From the NCBI RefSeq assembly GCF_000003815.2, contig NC_049979.1, positions 30,324,620 to 30,388,619 of the forward strand: a DNA stretch of 64,000 nt, read 5' to 3'. The notes beneath the pieces are model-generated. The model made no database searches. It had not been told where the DNA came from and saw nothing but the letters and a program-made list of their open reading frames with translations. Both the position numbers and the translations under genes were made by a program. This stretch comes from Branchiostoma floridae. Taxonomy: Eukaryota; Chordata; Leptocardii; Amphioxiformes; Branchiostomatidae. This document shows, piece after piece, positions 46,366 through 58,805 of this stretch (position 1 is its first letter; each line of letters opens with the position of its first letter).

Positions 46366-46482
46366 CAAACACAGGTTCCGAGAAAAAAAAAGAGGATTTT
46401 CTCCAAACACCAGACTTATCATTTCAGAACCAGGGCTATTACAAATACACAGTTGCGAAAAAAAGGACTCGGTTGAGCTAAG
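46366..46482 (+). repeat. 78-bp satellite, block 2
   Basis: Just over one unit (acacaggttccgagaaaa, gattttctccaaac, gggctattacaaatacac) between a TTAA-1 element and unique DNA. Confidence 0.8.
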
Positions 46483-47155
46483 GCGGCGCAGGCACAACGA
46501 TCCATGTTCGAGTTCGGGCGCGTATCCCGATGATGTTTTATCACGTAATTCGAACCGAACGCGCCCTCGAACCTGTGGTTATTTGCGACTATTTAATGTA
46601 AACACGCACCGCAAGCACTGTTTCTCATTGGTGGGTGCTTCTGCGGATCAGTTTAATATAAACTGCTTTATGCCCAGCTCAAAATAAGTATTGATCTTAA
46701 TAGTACTCAAGATTTACTTATCATCCTTTTCTTATCAAAATTGTCCAAGGGTATTTTGTGTAATCCTTTAATGGTTATAGCTATGGTGCATTTAAAAAAA
46801 AATGAACATGAATAGTCGTTTCTGATGTTTTCAGTCCCCCACAAAAACAATGCAATCCTATACTCAAATAAAATACACTCGAATAGAATAATAAGTATGA
46901 GGTAGGCTTTCATCCTTTAGAATATAATGATTGGCGATCTTGTTTCAACCTGGACGTAGACCCATGTAATAAACGCAACTTTTTAAATTAAAAATGTGTA
47001 TTTCTAACCCAAAATCCTGCATGTAAAACAAAATCACAACTATTTAATGTGTTTCAAGTAGTACTAAAACTGTGTGAAGTTCCATCGTAGTGCGACCGAG
47101 CAATCAAAAGTTTCATTTATATGTATAGAATACTACTTTCCTACTTTGCCGCCTA
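46483..47155. other. Unique stretch between satellite blocks
   Basis: No gene recognised. It starts with a CpG-rich part (gcgcgtatcccgatg, gaaccgaacgcgccctcg). Confidence 0.4.
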
Positions 47156-47636
47156 AAGCCAACCGAGGAGGATTTTCTGCAAACATTACAATAAACATCT
47201 AACAGACACAGCTATTACAAACACACATGTTCCAAGAGAAAAACAGAGGATTATCTCAAAACCTTAAAGTCACGGCTTTTAGAAATGCACAGGTTCCGAG
47301 AGAAAAATAAGAGGAATTTCTCCAAACCTTACATCTTACATGTCACAGACACGGCTATTACAAACACACCGACTACAAGAAAAAAAACAGAGGATTTTTT
47401 CTAAACCTTGCGTCATACATCTTACAAACACGGCTTTTACATACACACATGTTCCGACAAAACGAAGGATGTTATCCAATTATTGCACTTTTAAATCGTA
47501 CAAACACGGCTTTTACAAAAACACAGATTCCAAAAACAGGTTGATTTTCCTGAAACCATACACTTTTTATCTTTATCACAGGGCTATTACAAGCACACAT
47601 GTTTCAAGACAAGAAAAGGAGCATTTTTTGTAAACC
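47156..47636 (+). repeat. 78-bp satellite, block 3
   Basis: About six degenerate units ending in 'taaacctTAA', where a TTAA element inserted. Confidence 0.88.
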
Positions 47637-47640
47637 TTAA

Positions 47641-48380
47641 CCCTATTCAGCCCGGGCTTTTTTGGTCATCCCAGGGCCGTGGGGGGTTGGGGGGTGGTTG
47701 GTGCTGTTGGGTTTTAGACAAGTATAAGACGCTTGATGTTACGATGACGTAATTATGACGCAATTATGACGTCATCAATTTGATCGTATTGGTAGGACCC
47801 ATGACAAAAGTGTATTCTCGGAAAACTTAAAGTTTTGCTACAAAAAAGTAACAGCAAGGGCAGATAACAAAGTGATAATGTTTGTTACGACCTCTGTTGA
47901 CAACATCAACATCAAATACGTTAAAAGGACGTCATAAAAGGACGTCATGCACACCTAAGATACCTGTTGGGCTCCGCCATATTGTATCCACCACCTTCAA
48001 TTTTCAAAAAAGCTTTTTTGCAACAAACAATCACAAAGGGCAATGGAAATAGATTCAATATATACATTTAAATGGTAGTTACACATTCTAAGGTATAATA
48101 AGCTAGTTACTATTGATCTGGCCATACCGTCCGCAAGTGTAAATAAACGTGAAAAATACATTGTTAAAACCGCCTGGTTCGAGTGGGAGCTCGGCCAAAA
48201 GTAAGTAAGTAGTAAAACCGAAATAAGCAAATTTTGGCAAAACTGTCTGTCAACAACACGGAAAATTTTAAAATTCGTCAAACTTCGTGATATCGTTGCC
48301 TAGCATAAGCCGTTCTGGCGTTACAGGACATCAAAGTTGGCACAGGCCTTAAAAGCCACACCCCCCCGGTCTGAATAGGG
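47641..48380 (-). mobile_element. Internally deleted TTAA-1 MITE
   Basis: 740 bp between TTAA 47637-47640 and 48381-48384, ends CCCTATTCAGCCCGGGC and CCGGTCTGAATAGGG. The YY1-like region and X-box are deleted, and a short foreign piece (ctggttcgagtgggagctcg near 48173) sits near the right side. Confidence 0.85.
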
Positions 48381-48384
48381 TTAA

Positions 48385-48835
48385 TCTTTACATATTACAG
48401 TCACGGTGATTACAAACACACAGGTACCGGGGAAAATGATTTTTTTATACCTTTCATTTTACATCTTACAGACAGTGATTTTGAGAAAAAAACAAAGAAT
48501 TTTATCCAAACATGGCACTTTAAAATCTTACAGACACGGCTAATACTCACAGGTTTGGAGATAAAACAAAGGAGTTCATCCAAACCTTACATTTTACGTC
48601 TTACAGTCACGGATTTCACAAGTACACAGGGTCCGGCCCAGCGAAAAACAGAGTATTTTCTCCAAACCTTGCACCTTACATCTTAAAGACACCGCTTTTA
48701 CAAGCACAAAGGTTCTGAGATAAAACAGAGGATTTTCTCTAAACCTTGCAATTCACCTCTTACAGACACGGCTATTACCTACACACAAGTTCCAAGAAAA
48801 AACAGAAGGAATTTCATCAAACCTTGCTATTCATA
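48385..48835 (+). repeat. 78-bp satellite, block 4
   Basis: About six units; interrupted at 48836 by a LINE fragment. Confidence 0.88.
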
Positions 48836-49214
48836 ATTTTGCCCAAATGAGATCAAAGACGAACGTCATTTTGTTATGGATTGTTCTCGATATAATGATG
48901 AACGCACAGAGCTGTTCATTTACACATTACTTTCCACTTGCTCTAAAGAATTTGCTACTCTCTGTTCGATAGATAAATTTAACTATATTCTGGGAGGCGA
49001 TAACCTTCACTATGTACAAGTAGGCAAATATATCCACGAATGTTTATACCGTAGAACTAATAGTGTTAATGACATGCTAGACCCTATATGTTGATTAATT
49101 CATACCTATAGATGTCCCTATATGTGCGTTTAGTTGTACTGTAAGTAGTTGTTATACATGTAGACCTTACTAAAGTCTCTGTACTTTTGTCGTGTCAATA
49201 AAGATTGTTGTATC
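48836..49214 (+). pseudogene. 5'-truncated LINE inserted in the satellite
   Basis: The frame from 48837 reads FCPNEIKDERHFVMDC, SRYNDERTELFIYTL and then YVQVGKYIHECLYRR, with a stop at 49092. A C..E..DE.HF...C cluster near the C-terminus is typical of LINE polyproteins. An untranslated tail follows and ends in 'gtgtcaataaagattgttgt', with AATAAA near 49197. Satellite sequence lies directly on both sides, so this is a clean late insertion. Confidence 0.78.
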
Positions 49215-49501
49215 TTAAAGACACGGCTATTACAAACACACAGGTTCTGAAAGAAAAACAGAAGATATTCTCCAAACCTTACACTTTACATCTTACAGAC
49301 AAGGCTTTTTACAAACACAGAAAAAAAATAGGATTTCCTCAGAACACCATGCTCAGAACACCATATTTCAAAGACACGGCATTTACAGATACACAGTCTT
49401 GGAAAAAAGGGATAATTTTCTGCAAACCTTACAATTTATATCTTACAGACACAGCTATTATAAACACACAGGCTCCAAAACAAAGAACAGATGATGTTAA
49501 T
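49215..49501 (+). repeat. 78-bp satellite, block 5
   Basis: Three to four units between two LINE fragments. Confidence 0.85.
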
Positions 49502-49662
49502 ATATACTCCATTTTTAGATGATATGTAAGTTGTCCTACACCATGTACATATAAATGTTCTTTTTTTAATATGTATTGTTTATGTGTTTGTCAGCAGGGC
49601 TAGCCCTAGTTGGGCAGCCCTGGCTGTGTGTTCGTTGCAGCCAAACCAATAAATAAATGAAA
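49502..49662 (+). mobile_element. LINE 3' tail (same type as 8864-9270)
   Basis: 'cagggctagccctagttggg' and 'gcagccctgg' followed by 'ccaataaataaatga' matches the 3' tail of the LINE at 8.9 kb read on its coding strand. No coding sequence is attached. Confidence 0.7.
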
Positions 49663-49995
49663 ACAGAGGATTTTCTTGAAATCTTACACTTTACGCCTTA
49701 AGTCACGGATTTTACAAAAACACAGGTTCCGAGGGGAAAAAAGGGGAATTTCTCCAAACATTACACCTTACATATCACAGACGCGGCTTGTACAAACACA
49801 CCTGCTACAACGAAAAAAAGAGGATTTCTTCAAACCTTGCATCATGCATTTTATAGACACGGCTTTGACATACACAGTTTTCGAGAAAAACGAAGGACTT
49901 TATCCAACTATTTCCATTTTAAATCTTATAGACACGGCTTTTACAAACACACAGATTTTCACAACAAAGGTGGATTTTATTCACACATTACTCTT
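49663..49995 (+). repeat. 78-bp satellite, block 6
   Basis: About four units ending at a TTAA insertion site. Confidence 0.85.
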
Positions 49996-49999
49996 TTAA

Positions 50000-50560
50000 C
50001 CCTCATTCGACCGTTTCATTTTTACGACGAATCTGACCGTATGGGGTCGTATTTGACCCCATTTTGTTTTGCTCATAAACATATTTCTGCTGACTTATTT
50101 TGTCATTTGTATGTATCTACTGTTTCACTAGTCTATGAAAGATATTTTGACAAGTTTTGGTGTCAGTAGTTATTACTCATTATCATAATTAATGCAGAAA
50201 ATGAGGAAAAAACACATTTTCTCTGAAAATTTACCATACTCAACTTACTTCAACAATGTTTTCTCTTATCAATTTCTAAACAATAATTGTGATGATACAA
50301 TAATACTGATAGCATAACAATGTTATTTAACATGAAAAAATACAATATTTGTGAAAAGTAATGAATTTAAAACTTAATTATGCACCATATTCCGCCATCT
50401 AAACACATTCATACAATAACTCTTGTCTATTTTACCGCAAAGATCTTTCTTGTAGGTTCCTTCTGCACATTCTGTCCATATATTGTCTTTTAATTAATTA
50501 GAAACATTTTTACTTTCATGAGCATATGTAATTAGTGCGTATTATCATAATTCATAACAT
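50000..50560 (+). mobile_element. Truncated TTAA element of a further family (TTAA-5)
   Basis: TTAA (49996-49999) then CCCTCATTCGACCG and, after about 35 bp, ggggtcgtatttgacccc. It has the TTAA-3 type end design, but the rest is not similar: no X-box, only a weak ccgccatc near 50392. The right end is missing. Confidence 0.6.
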
Positions 50561-51208
50561 GACTATTATAAACTTGCAGGTATGGAGATAAGTACAGCGG
50601 AGTTTTCCATCTTACATTCACGCCTCTTACAAACACACAGGATCCGAGCGAAAAAAGAGGATTATATCCAAACCTTGAACCTTACATCTTTCAGAAATGG
50701 CTAATGCAGACACACAGGTTCTGGAAGAAAAAAACTGAGAAATTTTTCCAATCCTTACATTTTCTATCTTACAGACACGAATATAACAAAGACACAGGTT
50801 CCCAGAAAAAAAAGAGGATTTCTCCAAACACTACACATATAATTTTACAGACACGGCTATTACAAGAAACAGGCTTGATAAAAAACATAGGAATTTCTCC
50901 AAACCTTACAATTAACACATTACAGACACGGCTTTTACAAACACACAGGCACGAAGAAAAAAAACAGAAATTTCTATGAACCATGCACTATTCATACTAA
51001 AGACACGGATATTACAAGCACACAGGTTTCGAGAGAAAAAAAAAACAGAGGATTTTCTCCAAACCTAAAACTTTAAATTCGACAGTCACGACTATTACCT
51101 ACACAAATGTTCCGAGAAAAAAAAACAGAGGCTTTTCTACAAACCTTGCATGGTACATCTTACAAACACACAGGTTCCGAATGACAAACGGAGTATATTC
51201 TCCATATC
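50561..51208 (+). repeat. 78-bp satellite, block 7
   Basis: About eight units. The right side ends at TTAA of the nested element pair. Confidence 0.88.
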
Positions 51209-51212
51209 TTAA

Positions 51213-52995
51213 CCCTATCCAGGCTAGGCTTTTTGTATTTTCAAAACGGCTTACTGTACGATCACCAAATTTGCAGGGGGGTTGTGCGCATTAAATTTTA
51301 TAATTCTTGAAATTTTTATATCATTGTGACGTAATATGACGTAATATGATGTCATTAATGGCTAAAACGGGGAATTCCCATAATACCTAAATATCTCACT
51401 TAACCCTCAAGCACCCGACCTTTTTTTGCGACTAAAATGACCGAGTGGGGTCCAAACGGACCCCAAAATGTTTTGTTCATAAAATCTCAGTATCATTTCT
51501 TATCGGCGATCATTGTATATACATGGATTCGTCAATGTAAGAGGAAGATTTTGAGATGTTAAGGTGTTGCTAATTCCAACTCATTATCATAATTTATGCA
51601 AATTTTCAGAAGGACCACGTTTTGAACTAAACCTATTCCTGCCTGATAGGGGAATTTTGAGGCCCTCAGCAACATTTATGTCGCATTACTCATGAACGGC
51701 TAGAGCTACGAAACTTGGTAATTTATCACAAAAAATTGTTCGCAAAAGTTTTTGGTCAATAAAGTAAGTTTATCATTTTTGGGGGTTGCCATGGCAACCA
51801 TATTCTAACAGGCATGTTTTTCCCAAAATTTGACAATTTCAATTTAAACAAGGTTTTCTTGGTAAACTACACCTGTTTTCTGACAAAAGTTAAATTCTAT
51901 GAAATTCAATGTAATTTTCATGACTTAAAATTTATAATTTATGCTAATTTCATGACGTCATTGGTCAAAATCCAAGATGGCCGCCCTGATTAGGTAAATG
52001 ACGTCATAATGTCGTCACATTACATGTTGATGACACAGAAATTTTTGTGAGGATTTAAATTTACATTCTTATCATCGTCTGAAAGTTTGATACTCATACT
52101 ATTAGTGGTTAGGGAGTTAGCATCCAAAGTTGAATTAAAAACTGCACATTTTTGCTGGGGTTCGTTTGGACCCCAGAGGGACTGAACACAAACTTTCTTT
52201 ATAATTTCCACATTTTTGTACCAATCTTTGCGAAAACTTAGGAGAAGGTATAAGACATATTGACTGACAAAGTCACGGAAGGATTTTTTCTTTAGATCCA
52301 AAATGTTCAAATGGCACTTCAAAATGTACGCCTGGGGTCCAAATGGACGCCACTGGGGTGTTTGAGGGTTAAAAAAGTACCAATAAAGGTTTTTTATTAA
52401 TATTTAAGTGTTATAAGACTTCTTTTGTCAAAAGCCGACACAACGACGTCAAAATGACGTCATAGAATGATGCATCCGAAGTTTTTTTTTCAACATATAA
52501 TGCTAAAACCCCATGGAAATGGATTAAAAACGTTCACATTAATGTTTTCTGTAAGAAAATACCACGTAGTGATGAAATCTGAGTGAAAATAAGCTTGTTA
52601 AAATCTAAATCAAGATAATGTCGGCCATCTTGGATCATGACCAATTACGTCATCTCATTAGCATAATTTATGAATATCTAATTATGAATGTTCAATTAAG
52701 ATGTGCTAGATATTAAAGATACATGAAAAGAAGTTTAGTTTAGCAAGAAAATCATAAAGTCCCATTGTTTAAACCAAAATTGGTGATTTTTGTAAAATTT
52801 GCCTTTTCGAAACCCATTGCCATGGCAACACGAAAAATCATCAACCTCCCCAATTTTTCTTAAAATTGTTGCCAACAATATGTTAGGAAAACTCACCAAG
52901 TTTGGTTGTTGTAGCACAAGCCGTTTGGGCGCTATAGAAGGTCAAAGTTGGCACAGGCACTTTTGCCCACCCCCCACCCCCCAGTCTGGATAGGG
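51213..52995 (+). mobile_element. TTAA-2 MITE carrying a nested TTAA-3 MITE
   Basis: TTAA at 51209-51212 and 52996-52999; ends CCCTATCCAGGCTAGGC and CCAGTCTGGATAGGG. The left subterminal part is shortened. The host element is split at 'atatctcact' by the TTAA-3 copy and continues with 'aaaaaagtaccaataaagg', as in other TTAA-2 copies. X-box with one change (attgccatggcaac near 52818) and tcggccatcttggat near 52620. Confidence 0.88.
51404..52368 (+). mobile_element. Intact TTAA-3 MITE nested in TTAA-2
   Basis: 965 bp between TTAA 51400-51403 and 52369-52372. Left end CCCTCAAGCACCCGACC, right end GGGTGTTTGAGGG. Both ends carry a GGGGTCC...GGACCCC-type palindrome nearby (near 51449 and 52157). 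Perfect X-box 51785-51798, aaaatccaagatggccgcc near 51967, CRE near 51954 and 51998. It is the best TTAA-3 reference here. Confidence 0.9.
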
Positions 52996-52999
52996 TTAA

Positions 53000-53990
53000 A
53001 CCTGATATCTTCCTGACACCACTATCACAAGCACACAAGTTTCAAGAGAAAAACAGAGGATTTTTTCAAAATCTTAAACTTTACATCTTAAAGTCACGGC
53101 GTTTACAAACACACAGATTCCGAGAAATAAACGGTTGATTTAATCCAAATATTGCAGTTTAATCTTACAGACACGACTTTTCCAAACACACAGGTTCTGA
53201 GAGAAAAAAGGAGGAGTTTGTCCAAACCTTACAATTGACAATTTACAGACACGGCTATTACAAACACATAGGCTTGGACAACAAAAAGAGATTATTCTCC
53301 AAACCTTGCACTTAACATCTAACAGACATGGCTGTTACAAATACACAGGTTCCATACTGAAAGAAAAACAGAGCATTTTTTAAACCTTACACTTTATATC
53401 TTACAGACCCCTTTTTCAGAAACATACAGGTTTCTAAAAGAACGAAGACGTTTATTTCACATTACACATTTCATCATACAGACACGGCTTTTACAAGCAC
53501 ACAGGTTCCGAGAGAAAAAAGACAGGATTTTCTAGATTGTCTCCAAACCTTACACTTTTTACATCTTACAGACACTTTTACAAACACTAAGGTTCTAAGA
53601 AAAAACAGAGTATTTTCTCCAAACCTTAAACTTCATCTCTTAAAGACATGGCTTTTACAAACACACAGGTTCAGAAATTTCAGAGATTTTCTTCAATCAC
53701 TAACCCTCACCTCTTTCAGGCACGGCTATTACAAACACACAGGTTCCGAGAAAAAAAAAAGATTTTCTCCAAATTTTGCACTCATCGTCTCACAGACACG
53801 GCTTTTACCTAAACACAGGTTACGATAAAAAAGGAGGATTTTTTCCTAACTTTACCATTTTTATCTTATAGAAATTATCGAAAAGACATGGACTTTACAA
53901 ACACACATCATCCAAGAAAAAAAAGAGGATTTCTCCAAACACTACACTTCACCTCTTACAGAAACGGCTTTTTCTATAGCACAGGTTACG
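53000..53990 (+). repeat. 78-bp satellite, block 8
   Basis: About twelve degenerate units, fading after 53990 into unique DNA. Confidence 0.88.
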
Positions 53991-55397
53991 AGAAACAAGT
54001 GCTTCTGAAAAAAAGCTGCCATTTTCGCCTTCTAAAAGGATTTTTGTGGTGGTCAGTTGAGGAGTACATCATGATGGGATGCGATGTATGTAAGATGTAA
54101 AATTGTTAATAAAGATGAAGTTATTTATATCATTGAATGGCACAAGGCCTGGCTTTGGAAAACCTTTTTCTTGTGTAAATATAAGTAAATTTTGTGTCAA
54201 ATACTAGTATGACAAGTTTGATAACCTGCCAGTTCAAGATTGAGAAAACGTACAAACAGGTTTGTTTTAATTCAAGTAACATTATCTTCTGTTTTAACTT
54301 ACGCCACTTCAACATTGTGGATGTTTGAAAATAAAAATAAAGATATCACAATCCTGTGTTTCTATGCTCTGGTCACAAGACGAAAGAGCTGTGTATATAA
54401 AATGAAGCAAGAAACCTTTTGAAAAAAATGGCCGTATATTTCAGAAAAAAAGGCTGTATTTCAAAGAAAATCACATGAAAAGTCTTGAATTGGTCTCTTT
54501 CTGTCAAAAAACATTATATGTGATTTGTTGAGCAAAGAAAAAAAAACTTGGTCATCACTGGGAGTCGAACCTACGCATGCCGAATCTAACTGCGTTTGGA
54601 ACGCACAATCTTATCATTAGACCACTCGGCCATCGTGAAACAGTTGCGCAATCAAGGTTTAGAAGGCTTCTAACAAGGGTTGCGTTAAATTGAACTAGCA
54701 AACAATACATGGAACGAACTGCTTCTATCAAGATTCCTAACAGGAACTTGCGGCCCCTGGATCTAAAGAGACTGAGCTACAGAACCTGGGATAGCAGTTC
54801 CGCGATTTTCATATTACATGTATAGAATGGTTTCGCCTACGTCATGGCAACGTCACGGGCACGGGGATACATTCGTGCGGACCGGACAATATAGACACAG
54901 CTGTAAAATGTTTGTAGATTTTAAAGCTCGTCTTTTTTTTGAGTAAATTACATTTAATTGTAAATACTGTGTAATTTTGCATGTGTGTTAAAAATAAAAG
55001 CAAACATAGCAGAGGGAGAAAAAAAAACACGAGCAGAAATAAAGCCAATATGTCATATATCTTATGCAAAGTTCAAACAAAACGATTGCATTTTTAACAT
55101 AATTTATGCATGTATTATTTAATAAAGAGCTTTTAAACACTTTCCATTTCATTATTTCTGATTTAATACGTATATTTTGTTAGATACGTAAGTTTATTTA
55201 GAATTAAGCATGTTGAGTAATTGCATGGCATAGGTTTATATTATGCCAACCAGAATGGAAGGTAAACATGGTCTCTGTATGTATTACATGTTTTCACATG
55301 GTAGCAAATGGACGAACGATCCAAGGAACGAAATATGTTTTCGGTTACTTACCTAACGGTGAAAATGGAAAAATGTATTATCTCCTATCCTTACAAT
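53991..55397. other. Unique AT-rich stretch without recognised protein gene
   Basis: Holds the tRNA-like sequence at 54551-54639. Other short frames show no domain. Confidence 0.4.
54551..54639 (-). tRNA. tRNA-like sequence, probably a type II (Ser/Leu-like) pseudogene
   Basis: Minus strand has the A box TGGCCGAGTGGTCTAA and the B box GGTTCGACTCC at a spacing giving 89 nt, a length usual for tRNA-Ser or tRNA-Leu. The anticodon loop would be TTCCAAA (CCA), which does not fit either. The acceptor stem pairs at about four of seven positions and the T stem is poor. I therefore read it as a pseudogene or SINE head rather than a working tRNA. Confidence 0.5.
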
Positions 55398-55401
55398 TTA
55401 A

Positions 55402-56226
55402 CACTATCCAGATGGGGGGAGGTGCTAAAAGTGCCTGCGGCAACTTTGGCGTCGCATAACTCCCGAACGGCTACAGTTAGAACACCCAAACTTAGTGACT
55501 TATCCTGGAATATTGTTGGCAACAATTTTATAAAAAAATCAAGTAAGTTGATGAGTTTTCGTGTTGCCATGGCAACGGGTTTCTGAAAGGCAAATTTTAC
55601 AAACATAAAAACATTTAAATAATGGGATATTAAGATTTTCTTGCTAAACTAAACTTCTTTTCATATATCTTTAATGTCTAACACATTCATAAATTATGCT
55701 AATGATATGAGGTAATTGCTCAAAATCCAAGATGGCCACCATCATGATGAAAAGTATAAGCAGCTAATTTTCACTCGGATTTCATCACTACTGGTATTTT
55801 ATTACAAGGAACTTTCATTTGGACGTTTTTAATCCATTTTCACGAGGATTTAGCATTATATGTTGAAAAAAAATGTATCTTAAGACATTTAAGGTTGATA
55901 GTCCAAGATGGCGGATAGCTAAACTACAGATGTCGTCATTGTATGACGTCATTTGACGTCAGCATCAGCTTCTGACAACAGAAGTCTTATAACGCTTAGA
56001 TATTGATAAGAAGCCTTTTTTGTTAACTTTTGAGTGAGATATTAAGGTATTATGGGAATTCCCCGTTTTAGCCAAAAAAATAAATTAATGACGTCATAAT
56101 TACGTCATATTACGTCATAAAGAAAAAAATATGGACTTATAAAACTTGACAAGCATAACACCCCCTGCAAATTTGGTGATCGTAGAGTAAGCCGTTTTGA
56201 AAATACGAAGGGGGGGGGGCGAATGA
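55402..56226 (-). mobile_element. TTAA-2 MITE, minus orientation, outer end lost
   Basis: TTAA 55398-55401, then ACTATCCAGATGGGG. Perfect X-box 55563-55576, aaaatccaagatggcc near 55721, aagatggcgg near 55905, several CRE motifs 55930-56110. It stops within the G run 'gaaggggggggggcgaatgag' and satellite follows directly, so the last ~40 bp with the other terminal repeat are missing. Confidence 0.8.
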
Positions 56227-56834
56227 GAAAAACAGAGCATTTTTCCAAACATTACACTTTATATCTTACAGACACCGTTTTTACAAACATACAGGTTTCC
56301 CAAAGAACAAAAACATTTATTTTACATTACACATTTCATCTGAAAGAACGACTTTTACAAACACAAAGGTTCCGAGAGAAAAAAATGGATTTTCTCGATT
56401 TTCTCCAAACCTTACACTTTTTACATCTTACAGAAACTTTTACAAACACACAGGTTCTTAGTGAAAACAGAGGACGTTCTTCAAACACCAAACCTCACCT
56501 CTAACAGACGGCTATTACAAACTCACAGGTTCCGAGAAAAAAAACCCAGAGTTTTTCTCCAAACCTTACTCTTAACATATTACAGACACGGCTCTTTCAA
56601 AACACACAGGTTCTGAAAGAAAGAAAAAAAGGAGGATTTTCTCCAAACCCTACAATTTACATGTTACAGACACGGCTATGACAAACACACAGGTTCTGAG
56701 AGAAAACAGAGGCGTTCTCCAAACATTGCAATTTACATATTACAGACACGACTATTACAAACACACTGGTTCCGAGAAAAAGGAGGACACAGGGGTTCTA
56801 AATGAAAACGAAGGATTTTCTTCAAATCTTACAC
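56227..56834 (+). repeat. 78-bp satellite, block 9
   Basis: About eight units, ending at the TTAA of the next element. Confidence 0.88.
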
Positions 56835-56838
56835 TTAA

Positions 56839-58800
56839 CCCTATCCAGACTGGGGGGGGGGGGCTAGCTCTAAATGTTATGAAGTAGATTTCTAGCGAGG
56901 TCAACGCCCATGAAGCCGGTTCTTTCAAATGCAGAGTAACCAATTAACGCCAGACCGGTGGCACGCGAGGGCCATGGAGGAATGTTTCACACCTATTGTC
57001 CGTCGAGTACTAGCTGTTAAATACCGTCAATACATTACAAAGGACATCTTTGTGGGGCTTCCTTTACTTTGCAGCATGTATTTTTATGAGCTGGTCCCTT
57101 TGAATGCTGGTTATACAGAATAGAAGGACGGACTGAATAATCAGCAAACAATTGCAACACGACTTGAGTGCATAACGCATATATTTGACACAGTACTACA
57201 GCCGTTGTACACCGGGTCATCACATCAGAGACGTCTCTTTACCTTGTTACAAGGTACAAGTGGTAAGTTGTAGAACTACGTACTGTTTTTATTTTTGTGA
57301 ATGCAAGGAAATAGCACTGAAACATAGGGTGACACATACTAAAAGTCACAACTTTTGGGGGTGAAAACATTTTTGGGGAGTGACAAGAAGCGAAACATTT
57401 CAGTTACAAAAGTACGACCGTATAGTGATAAAAAGTAAAATATTCAACAAAGAAAACTTTTTAAATAAGTTAGAAAAATTACTCCACGTCAGGTTCGAAG
57501 TCTGGTCCAAAAGTTGCAAATCCAATCACTAGTCAACTACGCCACGAAGCCTTGAGGTTCAAGTTGACGAAAAAATAGAACTAAAGTCACAAAGCGCGTA
57601 ATAAAAGAGACGGAAATAAACTGTAGGGCAGTCATTTCAAAAAGTTTAATGGCACGAAAACTCGCTACAGTCCCGTCACCTTTTGATCACCAAAGTAAAC
57701 TTTTTAAACTGATATATAGAGTTATTTGTGAGCAAGTAAAGCTCCCGCACGGTGCAAAATGACGAACAATAATGCTTGCTTGATTTGAGTTCACGGCATT
57801 TGCATGATAAGCAAGGGTGCGAAAAGCTCGCAGTTATCGCCCAATGTCAGCAGCTATTTGATTGGTCCTCGCTAGAAACTACTGAATGTCAAATAGTCTA
57901 CACGGGGGGGCCTAAAAGTGCCCGCGCCAACTTTGACCTCGTATATCTCCCAAACGGCTTGTGCTAGAACAACCAAACTTGGTGAGTTTTCCTAGAATAT
58001 TGTTGGCAACAATTTTAAAAGAAATTGGGTAAGTTTATGATTTTTCGTGTTGCCATGGCAACGGGTTTCTGAAAGGCAAATTTTACAAAAATCACTAATT
58101 TTGGTTTAAACAATGGGATTTTAAGATTTTCTTTCTAAACTTAACTTCTTTTCATATATTTTTAATATCTAACACATCTTAGTTGAACATTCATAATCAA
58201 ATATTCATAAATTATGCTAATGAGATGACGTAATTGGTCAAAATCCAAGATGGCCGACAATATCATGATTTAAAGTATAACAAGCTTATTTTCACTCAGA
58301 TTTCATCACTACGTGGTATTTTCTTACAGAAGACATTCATGTAAACGTTTCTAATACATTTCCATGGGGTTTTCGCGTTATATGTTGAAAAAAATGTATC
58401 TTGAAAAATTTAAGGTTGATAATCCAAGATGGCGGAAAGCTAAACTACAGATGACGTCATTCTATGACGTCATTTTGACGTCCTGCGTCGGCTTTTGACA
58501 ACAGAAGTCTTGTAACACTTAAATATTGATAAGAAACCATTATTAGTAACTTTTTCAGTGAGATATCTAGGTATTATGGGAATTCCCCGTTTTAGCCAAA
58601 GATATCAATTAAAGACGTCATAAGTACGTCATTTTACGTCATAATGATATAAAAATTTCAGGAAATATAAAACTCGATGAGCACAACCCCCTGCAAATTT
58701 GGTGATCGTACAGTAAGCCGTTTTGAAAATACGAAGGGGGGGTCGAATGAGCCCCCCCATCCAGGCCAGGGAAGGCCCAAAAAGCCCAGTCTGGATAGGG
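56839..58800 (-). mobile_element. TTAA-2 MITE with a 1-kb foreign insert in its G run
   Basis: TTAA 56835-56838, CCCTATCCAGACTGGGG on the left and CCCAGTCTGGATAGGG on the right (flank mutated to TTGA). The insert occupies about 56880-57903. The rest is a normal TTAA-2 in minus orientation: X-box 58049-58062, aaaatccaagatggccg near 58242, aatccaagatggcgg near 58420, CRE pair near 58450-58470. Confidence 0.85.
56882..57903. mobile_element. Unclassified element with TTTCTAGCGAGG-type ends
   Basis: Left end gtagatttctagcgagg; right end, read inverted, agtagtttctagcgagg. Roughly 1 kb between them, without recognisable transposase. A relative lies in the same G run of the TTAA-2 copy at 31979-33098, and a 45-bp piece at 3941-3990. 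Superfamily unknown. Confidence 0.6.
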
Positions 58801-58805
58801 TTGAT

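Noticed and set aside
57490-57560. tRNA-like segment with gtggcgtagttgactagtg on the minus strand
   Set aside because: The B box is not in proper place or orientation and stems do not pair; at best a SINE scrap within the unclassified insert.
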